A stretch of 64,000 nucleotides of DNA from Mesorhizobium sp. Pch-S (GTDB taxonomy: Bacteria > Pseudomonadota > Alphaproteobacteria > Rhizobiales > Rhizobiaceae): the NCBI RefSeq assembly GCF_004136315.1, contig NZ_CP029562.1, forward strand, positions 4,797,501 through 4,861,500, written 5' to 3'. How positions within the stretch are numbered: position 1 is the stretch's first letter; every line of letters starts with the position of its first letter. A program made the position numbers and the translations under genes. Positions 29,373 through 37,457 of the stretch are shown here, piece after piece. The notes below the pieces were generated by a model. It did no database searches. It was not told the origin of the DNA and saw nothing but the letters and a program-made list of their open reading frames with translations.

Positions 29373-29402
29373 AAAAAGCCCTCCGAGTTGGAGGGCTTTT
29401 TT
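29373..29402. terminator. Bidirectional terminator
   Basis: AAAAAGCCCTCC (29373-29384), loop GAGTT, GGAGGGCTTTTTT (to 29402): a perfect 12-base stem with T-runs in both directions. It ends both the deaminase transcript and the convergent reductase transcript. Confidence 0.92.
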
Positions 29403-29443
29403 GTTTGACGGCACACGAAGCCTTACGGGACCGGGCAGATCTT

Positions 29444-30481
29444 TCAGGCTACGGCCTCAAGTCCCAGTGCGAGCAACCTGTCGAGTTGTTCCATTTCGGC
29501 CTCGGTGAGCGTGATGCCGTCCATTTCCGACCTGGCGCGGGCCGCGTAGCGGCGTTGCGAAGGCAGACGGGCTCCCTGGCCGGCAATCGCATCGAACAAT
29601 GCTTCGGCGCGTTCCAGGGGATTGCCATCGCGGCCTTTCGCAAACACCTCGGGAGAAAAGGCGATAACGAGTTCACCATGCGGAGGGGCGAGGGTGGTGC
29701 TGCCAAGATAGTCGAGCACCTGAGGGCTGATCAGGTCGCCGATCATGACACCGGCAAGCAGTTCGATCATGGTGCTGATGGCGGAGCCTTTGTGGCCGCC
29801 GAAGGGTAGCATCGCACCGGCAAGCGCCGCGTCGGGATCAGTGGTGGGTTGGCCTTCGGCATCGATCGCCCAGCCTTCGGGCAAACGCTTGCCGGCACGG
29901 CGGTGCAGCTCGATTTCACCACGGGCGGCGACGGAGGTAGCGAAGTCGAACACATAGGGCGATCTGCCGGCGCGCGGCCAGCCGAAAGCCATCGGGTTGG
30001 TGCCGAGCAGCGGCTTGTTGCCACCAGCCGGCGCGACGGTCGAATAGCTCGGGCACATGGCAAGTCCGGCAAGGCCGTGTCCGGTCAAAGCCTCCACTTC
30101 CGGCCAGAGCGCGGAGAAATGTGTGCAATCGTTGATGACGAGCGCCGCCAGACCCAGAGCCCGGGTGCGTTCCACCAGGACCGGCAAGCCAAGTTCGAAA
30201 GCGGGATTGGCGAAGCCGCGCCGGGCGTTCACCCGCACGATCGCGGAGTGGTCCTGCTGTACCAGTTCCGGCACGGCATCCGGTACCACTTTCTCCGCCC
30301 TGATGGTGCGCAGCGCGCCCTCGATCCGGTAGATGCCATGCGACTTGCAGGCGTCCCGCTCCGCCGCGACGATGACGCGGGCAAGCGCTCCCGCCTGGAT
30401 GTCGTTCAACCCCGCCTTTTTGAAGATCGCCTCGACGCGCTCATGAAGCGTGACGGTCGGCATGGTGGTGGTTGCAGGCAT
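29444..30481 (-). CDS. Ldh2/malate dehydrogenase-like protein, probable pyrroline-2-carboxylate reductase
   Basis: A 345-residue NAD(P)H oxidoreductase of the Ldh2/DpkA family. Family landmarks are YRIEGALRTI after ERDACKSHG, FSALWPEVEALTGHGLAGLA, the GGNKPLLGTNPMAFGWP stretch and GHKGSAISTMIELLAG. In 3-hydroxyproline degradation, a member of this family reduces 1-pyrroline-2-carboxylate, the dehydratase product, to L-proline. The aconitase X and second racemase-family genes nearby would supply that intermediate. The ATG at 30481 follows GAGAGGAAG; the frame is open to 30943 but overlaps the divergent promoter region and the next gene. Confidence 0.85.
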   Translation of the reverse strand: MPATTTMPTVTLHERVEAIFKKAGLNDIQAGALARVIVAAERDACKSHGIYRIEGALRTIRAEKVVPDAVPELVQQDHSAIVRVNARRGFANPAFELGLPVLVERTRALGLAALVINDCTHFSALWPEVEALTGHGLAGLAMCPSYSTVAPAGGNKPLLGTNPMAFGWPRAGRSPYVFDFATSVAARGEIELHRRAGKRLPEGWAIDAEGQPTTDPDAALAGAMLPFGGHKGSAISTMIELLAGVMIGDLISPQVLDYLGSTTLAPPHGELVIAFSPEVFAKGRDGNPLERAEALFDAIAGQGARLPSQRRYAARARSEMDGITLTEAEMEQLDRLLALGLEAVA

Positions 30482-30520
30482 GGTCTTCCTCTCGATAGGG
30501 GCAGCGATTGGGTTGATATC

Positions 30521-30541
30521 TTGCATACATAGAGTATACAA
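30521..30541. promoter_or_regulatory. Palindromic GntR-type operator between divergent hydroxyproline units
   Basis: TTGCATAC (30521-30528), 5 bases, GTATACAA (30534-30541): 8-base arms with one mismatch. The site lies in the 120-base gap between the reductase (minus) and dehydrogenase (plus) genes. For the plus strand, TTGATA (about 30513) and TATACA (around 30535) could be promoter elements separated by 16 bases, so the site would cover the -10 region. FCD-type GntR proteins commonly bind GTATAC-containing palindromes. Confidence 0.65.
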
Positions 30542-30601
30542 ATAAGCGACAATCGCAATTCGCGCGACCCAATCCCTGCAAATCCAGCACAGGAGCCTCA
30601 C

Positions 30602-32119
30602 ATGGCCTTCACTCCAAAGGGAAAACACCTCGTTGCTGGCGCATGGCTCGACGGTGCGGGCACCTTTGAAAGTGCTCCGGCGCATGGCCCTGCGCACGCC
30701 TTTGCCGTCGGGACGGTGGATCTGGTCAACCGCGCCTGTGAAGCGGCAGAGGATGCCTTCTGGAGCTACGCCAATTCGTCGCGCGCAGCGCGGGCTGCCT
30801 TTCTGCGCGCCATTGCGGACGAGATCGAGGCACGCGCCGAGGCGATTACTGAAATCGGCAGCCAGGAGACCGGCTTGCCTGAAGCGCGGCTTCAAGGGGA
30901 GCGTGGCCGCACGACGGGGCAGCTTCGGCTGTTCGCCGACCATATCGAAAAGGGTGACTATCTCGATCGTCGCATCGATCCGGCCATGCCGGAACGCCAG
31001 CCTGCACCCCGACCGGAGATCAGGTTGATCCAGCGTCCGGTCGGGCCGGTCGCCGTCTTCGGCGCCTCCAACTTCCCGCTGGCCTTTTCAACAGCAGGCG
31101 GTGACACGGCAGCTGCCCTGGCGGCAGGCTGCCCGGTCGTGGTGAAGGGCCATTCGGCGCATCCCGGCACTGGGGAGATCATCGCCCTGGCCATCGAAGC
31201 AGCGATCGCCAAGACCGGGGTGCATCCTGGGGTCTTTTCGTTGATACAGGGCGGCAACCGTCAGGTCGGCGAGGCGCTTGTGCAGCATCCGCTGATCAAG
31301 GCCGTGGGCTTCACCGGCTCGCTTGCCGGGGGGCGGGCGCTCTTCAACCTTTGCGCGGCCCGTCCGGAGCCGATCCCGTTTTTCGGCGAACTCGGCTCGG
31401 TCAACCCGATGCTGTTGCTGCCGGAGGCGCTGAAGGCGCGCGCCGAGGCGCTGGGGCAGGGCTGGGCCGGCTCGCTGACGCTGGGAGCCGGGCAGTTCTG
31501 CACCAATCCCGGCATTGCCGTCGTGGTCGATGGCGCCGATGCCGATCGTTTCATCGGGGCCACGACCGAGGCGCTTGGCAAGGTTGGTGCGCAGACCATG
31601 CTGACGGACGGCATCGCAAAGGCCTATCGCGACGGGCAGGCGCGCTTTGCCCAGCGCAATTCGGTCAAACCTTTGCTCGTGACGGAGCCTTCGGGCCGCG
31701 CCGCCACTCCCAATCTGTTTGAGACGACCGGGGCGCAGTTCCTGTCCGATCATGCGCTGGGCGAAGAGGTTTTCGGCCCGCTCGGCCTGGTGGTGAAGGT
31801 CGGGTCGCTGGACGAGATGCAGACAATCGCCCGCGGGTTCGAAGGGCAGCTGACCACGACCATCCACATGGATGAAGGAGACACCGAGGCCGCGCGCCGC
31901 CTGATGCCTGTCCTCGAACGCAAGGCGGGGCGCGTTCTGGTCAACGGCTTTCCGACCGGCGTCGAGGTGGTCGATGCCCAGGTGCATGGCGGACCTTACC
32001 CGGCCTCGACCAATTTCGGTGCGACCAGCGTCGGCACCTTGTCTATCCGCCGCTTCCTGCGTCCGGTTGCCTATCAGAATGTCCCGGAAGCTCTGTTGCC
32101 CGAGAGTTTCGCCGGTTGA
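30602..32119 (+). CDS. Alpha-ketoglutaric semialdehyde dehydrogenase (ALDH family)
   Basis: A 505-residue NAD(P)-dependent aldehyde dehydrogenase. The catalytic Cys300 stands in GAGQFCTNPG and the general base Glu263 in FFGELGSVNP. The start (TPKGKHLVAGAWLDG) and the FGASNFPLAFSTAGGDTA motif are those of the ketoglutarate semialdehyde dehydrogenase branch, which oxidises the last intermediate of 4-hydroxyproline, arabinose or glucarate degradation to alpha-ketoglutarate. Here the hydroxyproline neighbours point to that pathway, although the window also holds an arabinose-type transporter. It heads a run of nine further same-strand genes up to 41392. Confidence 0.93.
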   Translation: MAFTPKGKHLVAGAWLDGAGTFESAPAHGPAHAFAVGTVDLVNRACEAAEDAFWSYANSSRAARAAFLRAIADEIEARAEAITEIGSQETGLPEARLQGERGRTTGQLRLFADHIEKGDYLDRRIDPAMPERQPAPRPEIRLIQRPVGPVAVFGASNFPLAFSTAGGDTAAALAAGCPVVVKGHSAHPGTGEIIALAIEAAIAKTGVHPGVFSLIQGGNRQVGEALVQHPLIKAVGFTGSLAGGRALFNLCAARPEPIPFFGELGSVNPMLLLPEALKARAEALGQGWAGSLTLGAGQFCTNPGIAVVVDGADADRFIGATTEALGKVGAQTMLTDGIAKAYRDGQARFAQRNSVKPLLVTEPSGRAATPNLFETTGAQFLSDHALGEEVFGPLGLVVKVGSLDEMQTIARGFEGQLTTTIHMDEGDTEAARRLMPVLERKAGRVLVNGFPTGVEVVDAQVHGGPYPASTNFGATSVGTLSIRRFLRPVAYQNVPEALLPESFAG

Positions 32120-32162
32120 GGAGCTGGAAGGGTGTTCGCGGGCAGGTAGAATTATTAAAATC

Positions 32163-32192
32163 GTATAATCACTGCATACAATTTGTATTTTG
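32163..32192. promoter_or_regulatory. Candidate GntR site before the transporter genes
   Basis: TGCATAC (32173-32179), 5 bases, GTAT (32185-32188) repeats the left arm and spacing of the operator at 30521. It is preceded by GTATAATCACTG (32163-32174), which matches 28304-28315 at 11 of 12 positions. It lies in the 149-base gap between the dehydrogenase and the binding protein gene, suggesting a second regulated promoter. Confidence 0.55.
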
Positions 32193-32268
32193 TGATTGAT
32201 TTGTCCGCGACGACGCGAAATAGTGCGCGCGGTCAACCGACCGGCAACACTCAGGGAGAGAGTAGAAC

Positions 32269-33075
32269 ATGAAGATCTCGGTCCTCGCCTTCGGGCTCAT
32301 GGCCGCAACCGCGCTGGGCGGTCAGGCATACGCCGACAAGCTCGACGACATCATCGCTTCCGGCACTTTGCGCTGCGCCGTTGTGCTCGACTTCCCGCCC
32401 ATGGGAGCGCGCGATGCGAGCAACAATCCGATCGGCTTCGACGTCGACTACTGCAACGATCTCGCCAAGGCGCTCGGTGTGACGGCCGAGATCGTGGAGA
32501 CGCCTTTCCCGGAGCGCATTCCGGCTCTGATGTCCGGCCGCGTCGACGTCGGCGTCGCTTCGACCTCCGACACGCTCGAGCGCGCCAAGACCGTGGGCAT
32601 GACCATTCCTTATTTCGCCTTCGAAATGGCCGTCACCGCCAATGACAAGTCAGGGATCAAATCGTTCGAAGACATGAAGGGCAAGACGGTCGGTGCCACT
32701 GCCGGTACGTTCGAAGCGATCGCGCTCGAGAAGTCGGTCAAGGAATGGGGCGCCGGCGAATTCCGCCCCTACCAGACCCAGGCCGATGTTTTCCTGGCAC
32801 TGAGCCAGGGCCAGATCGACGCAACGGTCTCCACTTCCACGGTTGCGCAGGCCAACGTGAAGACGGGCAAGTTCCCGGGCATTTCGGTGGTCGGCAAGGC
32901 GCCTTATGACATCGACTATGTCGCGCTTTTCACCAATCGCGAGGAATACGGCCTGATCAACTACCTGAACCTGTTCATCAACCAGCAGGTCCGTACCGGC
33001 CGTTATGCTGAGCTGTACAAGAAGTGGGTTGGCGGCGATCTGCCGTCGCTGTCGGTGAACGGCGTCTACCGCTGA
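32269..33075 (+). CDS. Polar amino acid ABC transporter, periplasmic binding protein
   Basis: A 268-residue family 3 solute-binding protein with a signal peptide (MKISVLAFGLMAATALGGQAYA). The mature protein has the two-lobe pattern: GTLRCAVVLDFPPMGARDA, GFDVDYCNDLAKALGV, the clamp RIPALMSGRVDV and the closing region KKWVGGDLPSLSVNG. It should capture hydroxyproline or a related amino acid in the periplasm, given the catabolic genes around it; ligand identity is an inference. A GGAGAG ribosome binding site precedes the ATG, and a GC-rich hairpin follows the stop, which is common after binding protein genes. Confidence 0.92.
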   Translation: MKISVLAFGLMAATALGGQAYADKLDDIIASGTLRCAVVLDFPPMGARDASNNPIGFDVDYCNDLAKALGVTAEIVETPFPERIPALMSGRVDVGVASTSDTLERAKTVGMTIPYFAFEMAVTANDKSGIKSFEDMKGKTVGATAGTFEAIALEKSVKEWGAGEFRPYQTQADVFLALSQGQIDATVSTSTVAQANVKTGKFPGISVVGKAPYDIDYVALFTNREEYGLINYLNLFINQQVRTGRYAELYKKWVGGDLPSLSVNGVYR

Positions 33076-33090
33076 TCTGACCGTTTCAAA

Positions 33091-33118
33091 GGCGGCGCGA
33101 GGCAACTCTCGCGCCGCC
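33091..33118 (+). terminator. Intra-operon hairpin after the binding protein gene
   Basis: A perfect 11-base stem (GGCGGCGCGAG at 33091-33101; complement at 33108-33118) with a 6-base loop and no T-run. It probably protects the 3' end of the binding protein mRNA and lowers expression of the permease genes, as known for periplasmic binding protein operons. Confidence 0.65.
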
Positions 33119-33143
33119 GATCCCTTCGAAAGGCGAAGCGGCG

Positions 33144-33809
33144 ATGTTCAGCTACACCTTCCACTGGAACCAGGCGTTCAGGGCATTGCCGCAAATGCTC
33201 GACGGTGCGCTGGTCACCCTGGAAATTGCGCTTCTGTCGATGGCGATCGGGCTTGCGCTGGCCATCGCGCTCACCGTCTTCCGGCTCGCGGACAACCGTA
33301 TCCTTTCCGGGATCGCCACCGCCTGGGTGGAAGTGGCGCGCAACACGCCGGCACTGTTCCAGATCTACATGGCGCATTTCGGCCTCGGCAATTTCGGTAT
33401 CCACCTCAGTCCTTTCACGGCGCTTCTCGCCGGCATCGCTTTCAACAATGCCGGTTACCTGGCCGAGAATTTCCGCGGTGCGCTCAAGGCCATTCCCGAT
33501 ACGCAGGCACGCGCTGGCCGCTCGCTGGGGATGAGCCCGCTGCAGGCTTTCCGCTACATCGTGCTGCCACAGATGCTGCGCGTTGCCTTTCTGCCAGCCA
33601 CCAACCAGATGGTCTGGGCGATCCTGATGACGTCGCTCGGCGTGACCGTCGGCATGAGCTCCGATCTCGCTGGTGTGACGCAGGAACTCAACGCCCGTTC
33701 GTTCCGCACCTTCGAATTCTTCGCGCTTGCAGCGGTGATCTACTACCTCATCGCCAAGGCGGTCACGCTGGCTGCTCGCCTGCTTGCCGCGCGCTTGTTC
33801 CGGTATTGA
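33144..33809 (+). CDS. Polar amino acid ABC transporter permease 1
   Basis: A 221-residue inner membrane permease of the His/Glu/Gln type with about five helices. The N-terminal region LDGALVTLEIALLSMAIGLAL and the cytoplasmic EAA loop (GALKAIPDTQARAGRSLGMSPLQAFRYIVLPQ, given here only as GRSLGMSPLQAFRY) are diagnostic; the loop docks on the ATPase. It pairs with the permease 12 bases downstream. The gene lies between the binding protein and ATPase genes of the same transporter. Confidence 0.92.
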   Translation: MFSYTFHWNQAFRALPQMLDGALVTLEIALLSMAIGLALAIALTVFRLADNRILSGIATAWVEVARNTPALFQIYMAHFGLGNFGIHLSPFTALLAGIAFNNAGYLAENFRGALKAIPDTQARAGRSLGMSPLQAFRYIVLPQMLRVAFLPATNQMVWAILMTSLGVTVGMSSDLAGVTQELNARSFRTFEFFALAAVIYYLIAKAVTLAARLLAARLFRY

Positions 33810-33821
33810 GGCGGGGTCGGA

Positions 33822-34475
33822 ATGTTCAGCACAGCTCTCACCTGGAGTGATCTCGCTTTCCTGGCCCAGGGCGCCGGCATGACGCTTGCTGTGACGGCGG
33901 TTTCGGTCGCCGCCGGCACTGTGCTCGGCATCCTGTTTGGCGTCATCCGTTTCCAGTTCGGACCTTACTGGTCGGCGCCGCTCACCTTTGCGCTGGATAT
34001 TTTCCGGTCGGTACCGCTGCTCATCCAGCTGGTGCTGGGCAACGCCTTGCAGTCGATCGCGAAACTGGGCTGGCCGCCCTTCACCACGTCTTGCGTGGTG
34101 CTGTCACTCTATACCGCAGCCTACTGCACCGAGATCGTTCGCGGCGGGATCGACGCAGTGCCGGTCAACACGCGGCGCGCGGCGCGCTCGCTCGGCATGA
34201 CCTGGTGGCAGGACATGCGCTACATCGTGGCGCCGCTCGCCACGCGTGTATCGTTGCCGTCGTGGATCGGCCTGACGCTCGGCGTCATGAAGGATTCCGC
34301 GCTCGTGCTCTGGCTCGGTCTCATCGAACTGCTGCGCGCCTCGCAGATCCTTGTCACCCGCCTGCAGGAGCCGCTGTTCATCCTGCTCCTGTGCGGCGCC
34401 ATCTATTTCGTCATCAGCCTGCCCATTGCGCGGTTCGGCAGGTATCTCGAAGAACGCTGGTCACCCAATGATTGA
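33822..34475 (+). CDS. Polar amino acid ABC transporter permease 2
   Basis: A 217-residue partner permease with similar topology: GAGMTLAVTAVSVAAGTVLG at the N-terminus, the EAA-type loop AARSLGMTWWQDMRYIVAPLA, and a terminal helix FILLLCGAIYFVISLPIARF (20 residues). It forms a heterodimeric channel with the preceding permease. Its stop overlaps the ATPase start by eight bases, indicating translational coupling. Confidence 0.92.
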   Translation: MFSTALTWSDLAFLAQGAGMTLAVTAVSVAAGTVLGILFGVIRFQFGPYWSAPLTFALDIFRSVPLLIQLVLGNALQSIAKLGWPPFTTSCVVLSLYTAAYCTEIVRGGIDAVPVNTRRAARSLGMTWWQDMRYIVAPLATRVSLPSWIGLTLGVMKDSALVLWLGLIELLRASQILVTRLQEPLFILLLCGAIYFVISLPIARFGRYLEERWSPND

Positions 34476-35190
34476 GATCGAAAACGTCCATAAATCCTTC
34501 GGCACGCTGGAGGTTCTGAAAGGCATCGACCTGACTGTCCGCAAAGGTGAGGTCGTCACCGTCATCGGCGGCTCCGGTTCAGGCAAGTCGACGCTGCTCA
34601 CCTGCATCAACGGGCTCGAGACGATTGCGTCGGGCAGGGTGGTCATCGATGGCACCGATGTCCACGCCAAGAGCACCGACCTCAACAAGCTCCGGCAAAA
34701 AGTGGGCATCGTCTTCCAGCAATGGAATGCGTTCCCGCACCTGACAGTGCTGGAAAACGTCATGCTGGCGCCGCGGAAGGTGCTTGGCCTGTCGAAGGAA
34801 AAGGCAGAGGAAATCGCGGTGAAGCAGTTGACCCATGTCGGTCTCGCCGAGAAGCTTTCGGTCTACCCGAACCGTATGTCGGGCGGCCAGCAGCAGCGTA
34901 TGGCGATTGCACGTGCGCTCGCCATGTCTCCCACATATATGCTGTTCGACGAAGTGACTTCCGCACTCGATCCCATGCTGGTGGGCGAGGTACTGGATAC
35001 GCTCAGGATGCTCGCTTCCGAAGGCATGACGATGATTTGCGTGACCCATGAGATGAAGTTCGCCCGCGAAGTCTCCGATCGCGTCGCCTTCTTCCATCAA
35101 GGCATCATGGCTGAAATCGCGCCGCCGGAGCAGCTCTTCGACGCGCCGCAGCATGCCGAAACAAAGAAGTTCCTTGCGGCAACGCATTGA
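34468..35190 (+). CDS. Polar amino acid ABC transporter ATP-binding protein
   Basis: A 240-residue ABC ATPase of the GlnQ/HisP group. Walker A GGSGSGKST, Q-loop VFQQWNAFPHLT, signature MSGGQQQR, Walker B YMLFDEVTSALDP and H-loop VTHEM are all intact. The ATG at 34468 overlaps the end of permease 2. It drives uptake by the binding protein and two permeases before it and is followed seven bases later by the D-hydroxyproline dehydrogenase gene, linking uptake and catabolism. Confidence 0.95.
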   Translation: MIEIENVHKSFGTLEVLKGIDLTVRKGEVVTVIGGSGSGKSTLLTCINGLETIASGRVVIDGTDVHAKSTDLNKLRQKVGIVFQQWNAFPHLTVLENVMLAPRKVLGLSKEKAEEIAVKQLTHVGLAEKLSVYPNRMSGGQQQRMAIARALAMSPTYMLFDEVTSALDPMLVGEVLDTLRMLASEGMTMICVTHEMKFAREVSDRVAFFHQGIMAEIAPPEQLFDAPQHAETKKFLAATH

Positions 35191-35197
35191 GAGCAAA

Positions 35198-36442
35198 ATG
35201 GAAAAGCAGGTCGACGTCATCGTCATCGGGGCAGGGGTCGTCGGGCTCTCGGCGGCGATCGCCGCTCAGGGGCGCGGGCTGAATGTCACGGTGCTGGACC
35301 GCGAGGGACCGGCCGCCGGTGCGTCCGCAGGCAATGCAGGCGCATTCGCCTTCACGGACATCCTGCCACTTGCCTCACCTGGCATCCTGAAGAAAGCACC
35401 GAAATGGCTGCTTGATCCGCTCGGGCCGTTGTCGGTGCCGCCGGCCTACGCCGTGCAGATCGCGCCCTGGATGTTTCGCTTCTGGCGCGCCTGTTCGCCC
35501 AGGCGTGTGGCTCACTCCACCACGGCCCAGACCGCGCTGATGGACCTGTCCAAGGCCGAGCTTGAGCCTTTCCTGAAGCAGACAGGCACGCTGCCCATGC
35601 TGCGCAAGGAAGGCAATCTCCAGGTCTATGAGGGCGAGGCGGAGTTCAAGGCTTCGCTGCCAGGCTGGGCTGCGCGGGAACAACATGGCATCGAGTTCCT
35701 CCACCTTAGCAAGGTCGAGATCGAGGAGGTCCAGCCTGGCCTGGCGCCACGCTTCACCCACGGCACTTTCACACCCGGCTGGTATTCCATCGCCGATCCC
35801 CGGCTGTATACGCTTGCGCTTGCCGAGCACTTCCGCAACGCGGGCGGCACCATCGAGCGCGTCGAAGTCGCCGCACTGCGTCCGGCTGAGGACGCCGTCG
35901 AGGTCGTTGCCGCGGATGGCGGCATGCGCCGAGCCCGCAAGGTCGTGCTTTCTGCTGGCGCGTTTTCGCACCGCATCGCCGCCACCGTCGGCGAGATCAT
36001 CCCGCTCGAAACCGAACGCGGCTACAACACCACTCTGCCGCAGGACGCCTTCGACCTGCGCACGCAGGTGACTTTCGGCGGTCACGGTTTCGTCGTCACC
36101 CGCCTGTCCACAGGCATTCGTGTCGGCGGAGCGGTGGAGCTCGGCGGTCTGAAACTGCCGCCGAATTTCCGCCGCTCCGAAGCCATGCTGAAGAAGGCAC
36201 AGGCGTTTCTGCCCGGCCTCAAGCCGCGTGGTGGGGTGCAATGGATGGGCTTTCGGCCATCCTTGCCGGACAGCTTGCCAGCGATCGGCACCGCCAGGGC
36301 AACGCCGCATATCATTCACGCCTTCGGTCACGGCCATCTCGGCTTGACGCAGTCGGCGGGGACGGCGCGTATCGTTGCTGATCTCTTGACCGGGCAACGG
36401 CCCGCCATCGACACTACATCCTTCTCGCCGCAACGCTTTTGA
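35198..36442 (+). CDS. FAD-dependent D-hydroxyproline / D-amino acid dehydrogenase
   Basis: A 414-residue DadA/DAO-type flavoprotein. The dinucleotide-binding motif VIVIGAGVVGLSAAIAAQGR opens the protein, with the acidic ribose ligand at VLDREG, then ASAGNAGAFAFTDI; the C-terminal GHGHLGLTQSAGTARIVADL stretch closes the FAD site. In the 4-hydroxyproline pathway the epimerised cis-4-hydroxy-D-proline is oxidised by such an enzyme to 1-pyrroline-4-hydroxy-2-carboxylate. Immediate proximity to the epimerase (14 bases) supports this. It probably hands electrons to the respiratory chain rather than oxygen. Confidence 0.88.
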   Translation: MEKQVDVIVIGAGVVGLSAAIAAQGRGLNVTVLDREGPAAGASAGNAGAFAFTDILPLASPGILKKAPKWLLDPLGPLSVPPAYAVQIAPWMFRFWRACSPRRVAHSTTAQTALMDLSKAELEPFLKQTGTLPMLRKEGNLQVYEGEAEFKASLPGWAAREQHGIEFLHLSKVEIEEVQPGLAPRFTHGTFTPGWYSIADPRLYTLALAEHFRNAGGTIERVEVAALRPAEDAVEVVAADGGMRRARKVVLSAGAFSHRIAATVGEIIPLETERGYNTTLPQDAFDLRTQVTFGGHGFVVTRLSTGIRVGGAVELGGLKLPPNFRRSEAMLKKAQAFLPGLKPRGGVQWMGFRPSLPDSLPAIGTARATPHIIHAFGHGHLGLTQSAGTARIVADLLTGQRPAIDTTSFSPQRF

Positions 36443-36455
36443 CCAAGGTCCAGCC

Positions 36456-37457
36456 ATGGCAACCCATACCTTCTCCTGTATCGACGGACACACCTGCGGA
36501 AATCCGGTTCGCCTCGTTTCGGGCGGCGGGCCGCGCCTTGAAGGCGCGAACATGCTGGAAAAGCGTGCGCACTTCCTGCGCGAGTTCGACTGGATCCGCA
36601 CCGGGCTGATGTTCGAGCCGCGCGGGCACGACATGATGTCGGGCTCGATCCTTTATCCGCCGACGCGGCCCGACTGCGACGTTGCGGTGCTGTTCATTGA
36701 AACGTCCGGCTGCCTGCCGATGTGTGGCCACGGCACGATCGGCACCATCACTATGGGCATCGAGAACGGCCTGATCACGCCGCGCGAACCGGGCAAGCTT
36801 TCCATCGATGCGCCTGCCGGAAAGGTCGACATCACCTATCGCCAGGAAGGCCGTTTCGTGGAGGAGGTCCGCCTCACCAACGTTCCTGGCTTCCTCTACG
36901 CCGAGGGTCTGACGGCTGAGGTCGAAGGGTTGGGCGAAATCGTTGTCGACGTCGCCTATGGCGGCAATTTCTACGCCATCGTCGAACCGCAGAAGAATTT
37001 CCGCGACATGGCCGACCACACCGCCGGCGAGCTTGTCGGCTGGTCGCCAAAGCTGCGCGCCGCACTCAATGCGAAATACGAATTCGTCCATCCGCTGCAT
37101 CCGGAGATCAAGGGCCTCAGCCACATCCAGTGGACCGGCAAGCCCACCCAGGATGGCGCACATGCGCGCAACGCCGTGTTCTATGGCGAGAAGGCGATCG
37201 ACCGTTCGCCCTGCGGCACCGGCACTTCCGCCCGCATGGCGCAGCTTGCCGCCAAGGGCAAGCTGAAGGTCGGCGACGAGTTCGTGCATGAATCGATCAT
37301 CGGTTCGCTGTTCAACGGCCGGGTCGAAGCGGCCACGAAGGTCGCGGATCGTGATGCGATCATTCCTTCGATCGCAGGCTGGGCACGCATGACCGGCATC
37401 AACACCATTTTCATCGACGACCGGGATCCTTTCGCGCACGGGTTCGTCGTCAAGTGA
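36456..37457 (+). CDS. 4-hydroxyproline 2-epimerase (proline racemase superfamily, Cys/Cys)
   Basis: A 333-residue member of the proline racemase superfamily with both catalytic thiols: Cys90 in [10 protein letters not shown] and Cys253 in [14 protein letters not shown]. It should interconvert trans-4-hydroxy-L-proline and cis-4-hydroxy-D-proline by a two-base mechanism, the first step of the pathway. The N-terminal [20 protein letters not shown] is typical of 4HypE. The dehydrogenase for its product lies immediately upstream. Its stop overlaps the aconitase X start (GTGA). Confidence 0.93.
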   Translation: MATHTFSCIDGHTCGNPVRLVSGGGPRLEGANMLEKRAHFLREFDWIRTGLMFEPRGHDMMSGSILYPPTRPDCDVAVLFIETSGCLPMCGHGTIGTITMGIENGLITPREPGKLSIDAPAGKVDITYRQEGRFVEEVRLTNVPGFLYAEGLTAEVEGLGEIVVDVAYGGNFYAIVEPQKNFRDMADHTAGELVGWSPKLRAALNAKYEFVHPLHPEIKGLSHIQWTGKPTQDGAHARNAVFYGEKAIDRSPCGTGTSARMAQLAAKGKLKVGDEFVHESIIGSLFNGRVEAATKVADRDAIIPSIAGWARMTGINTIFIDDRDPFAHGFVVK

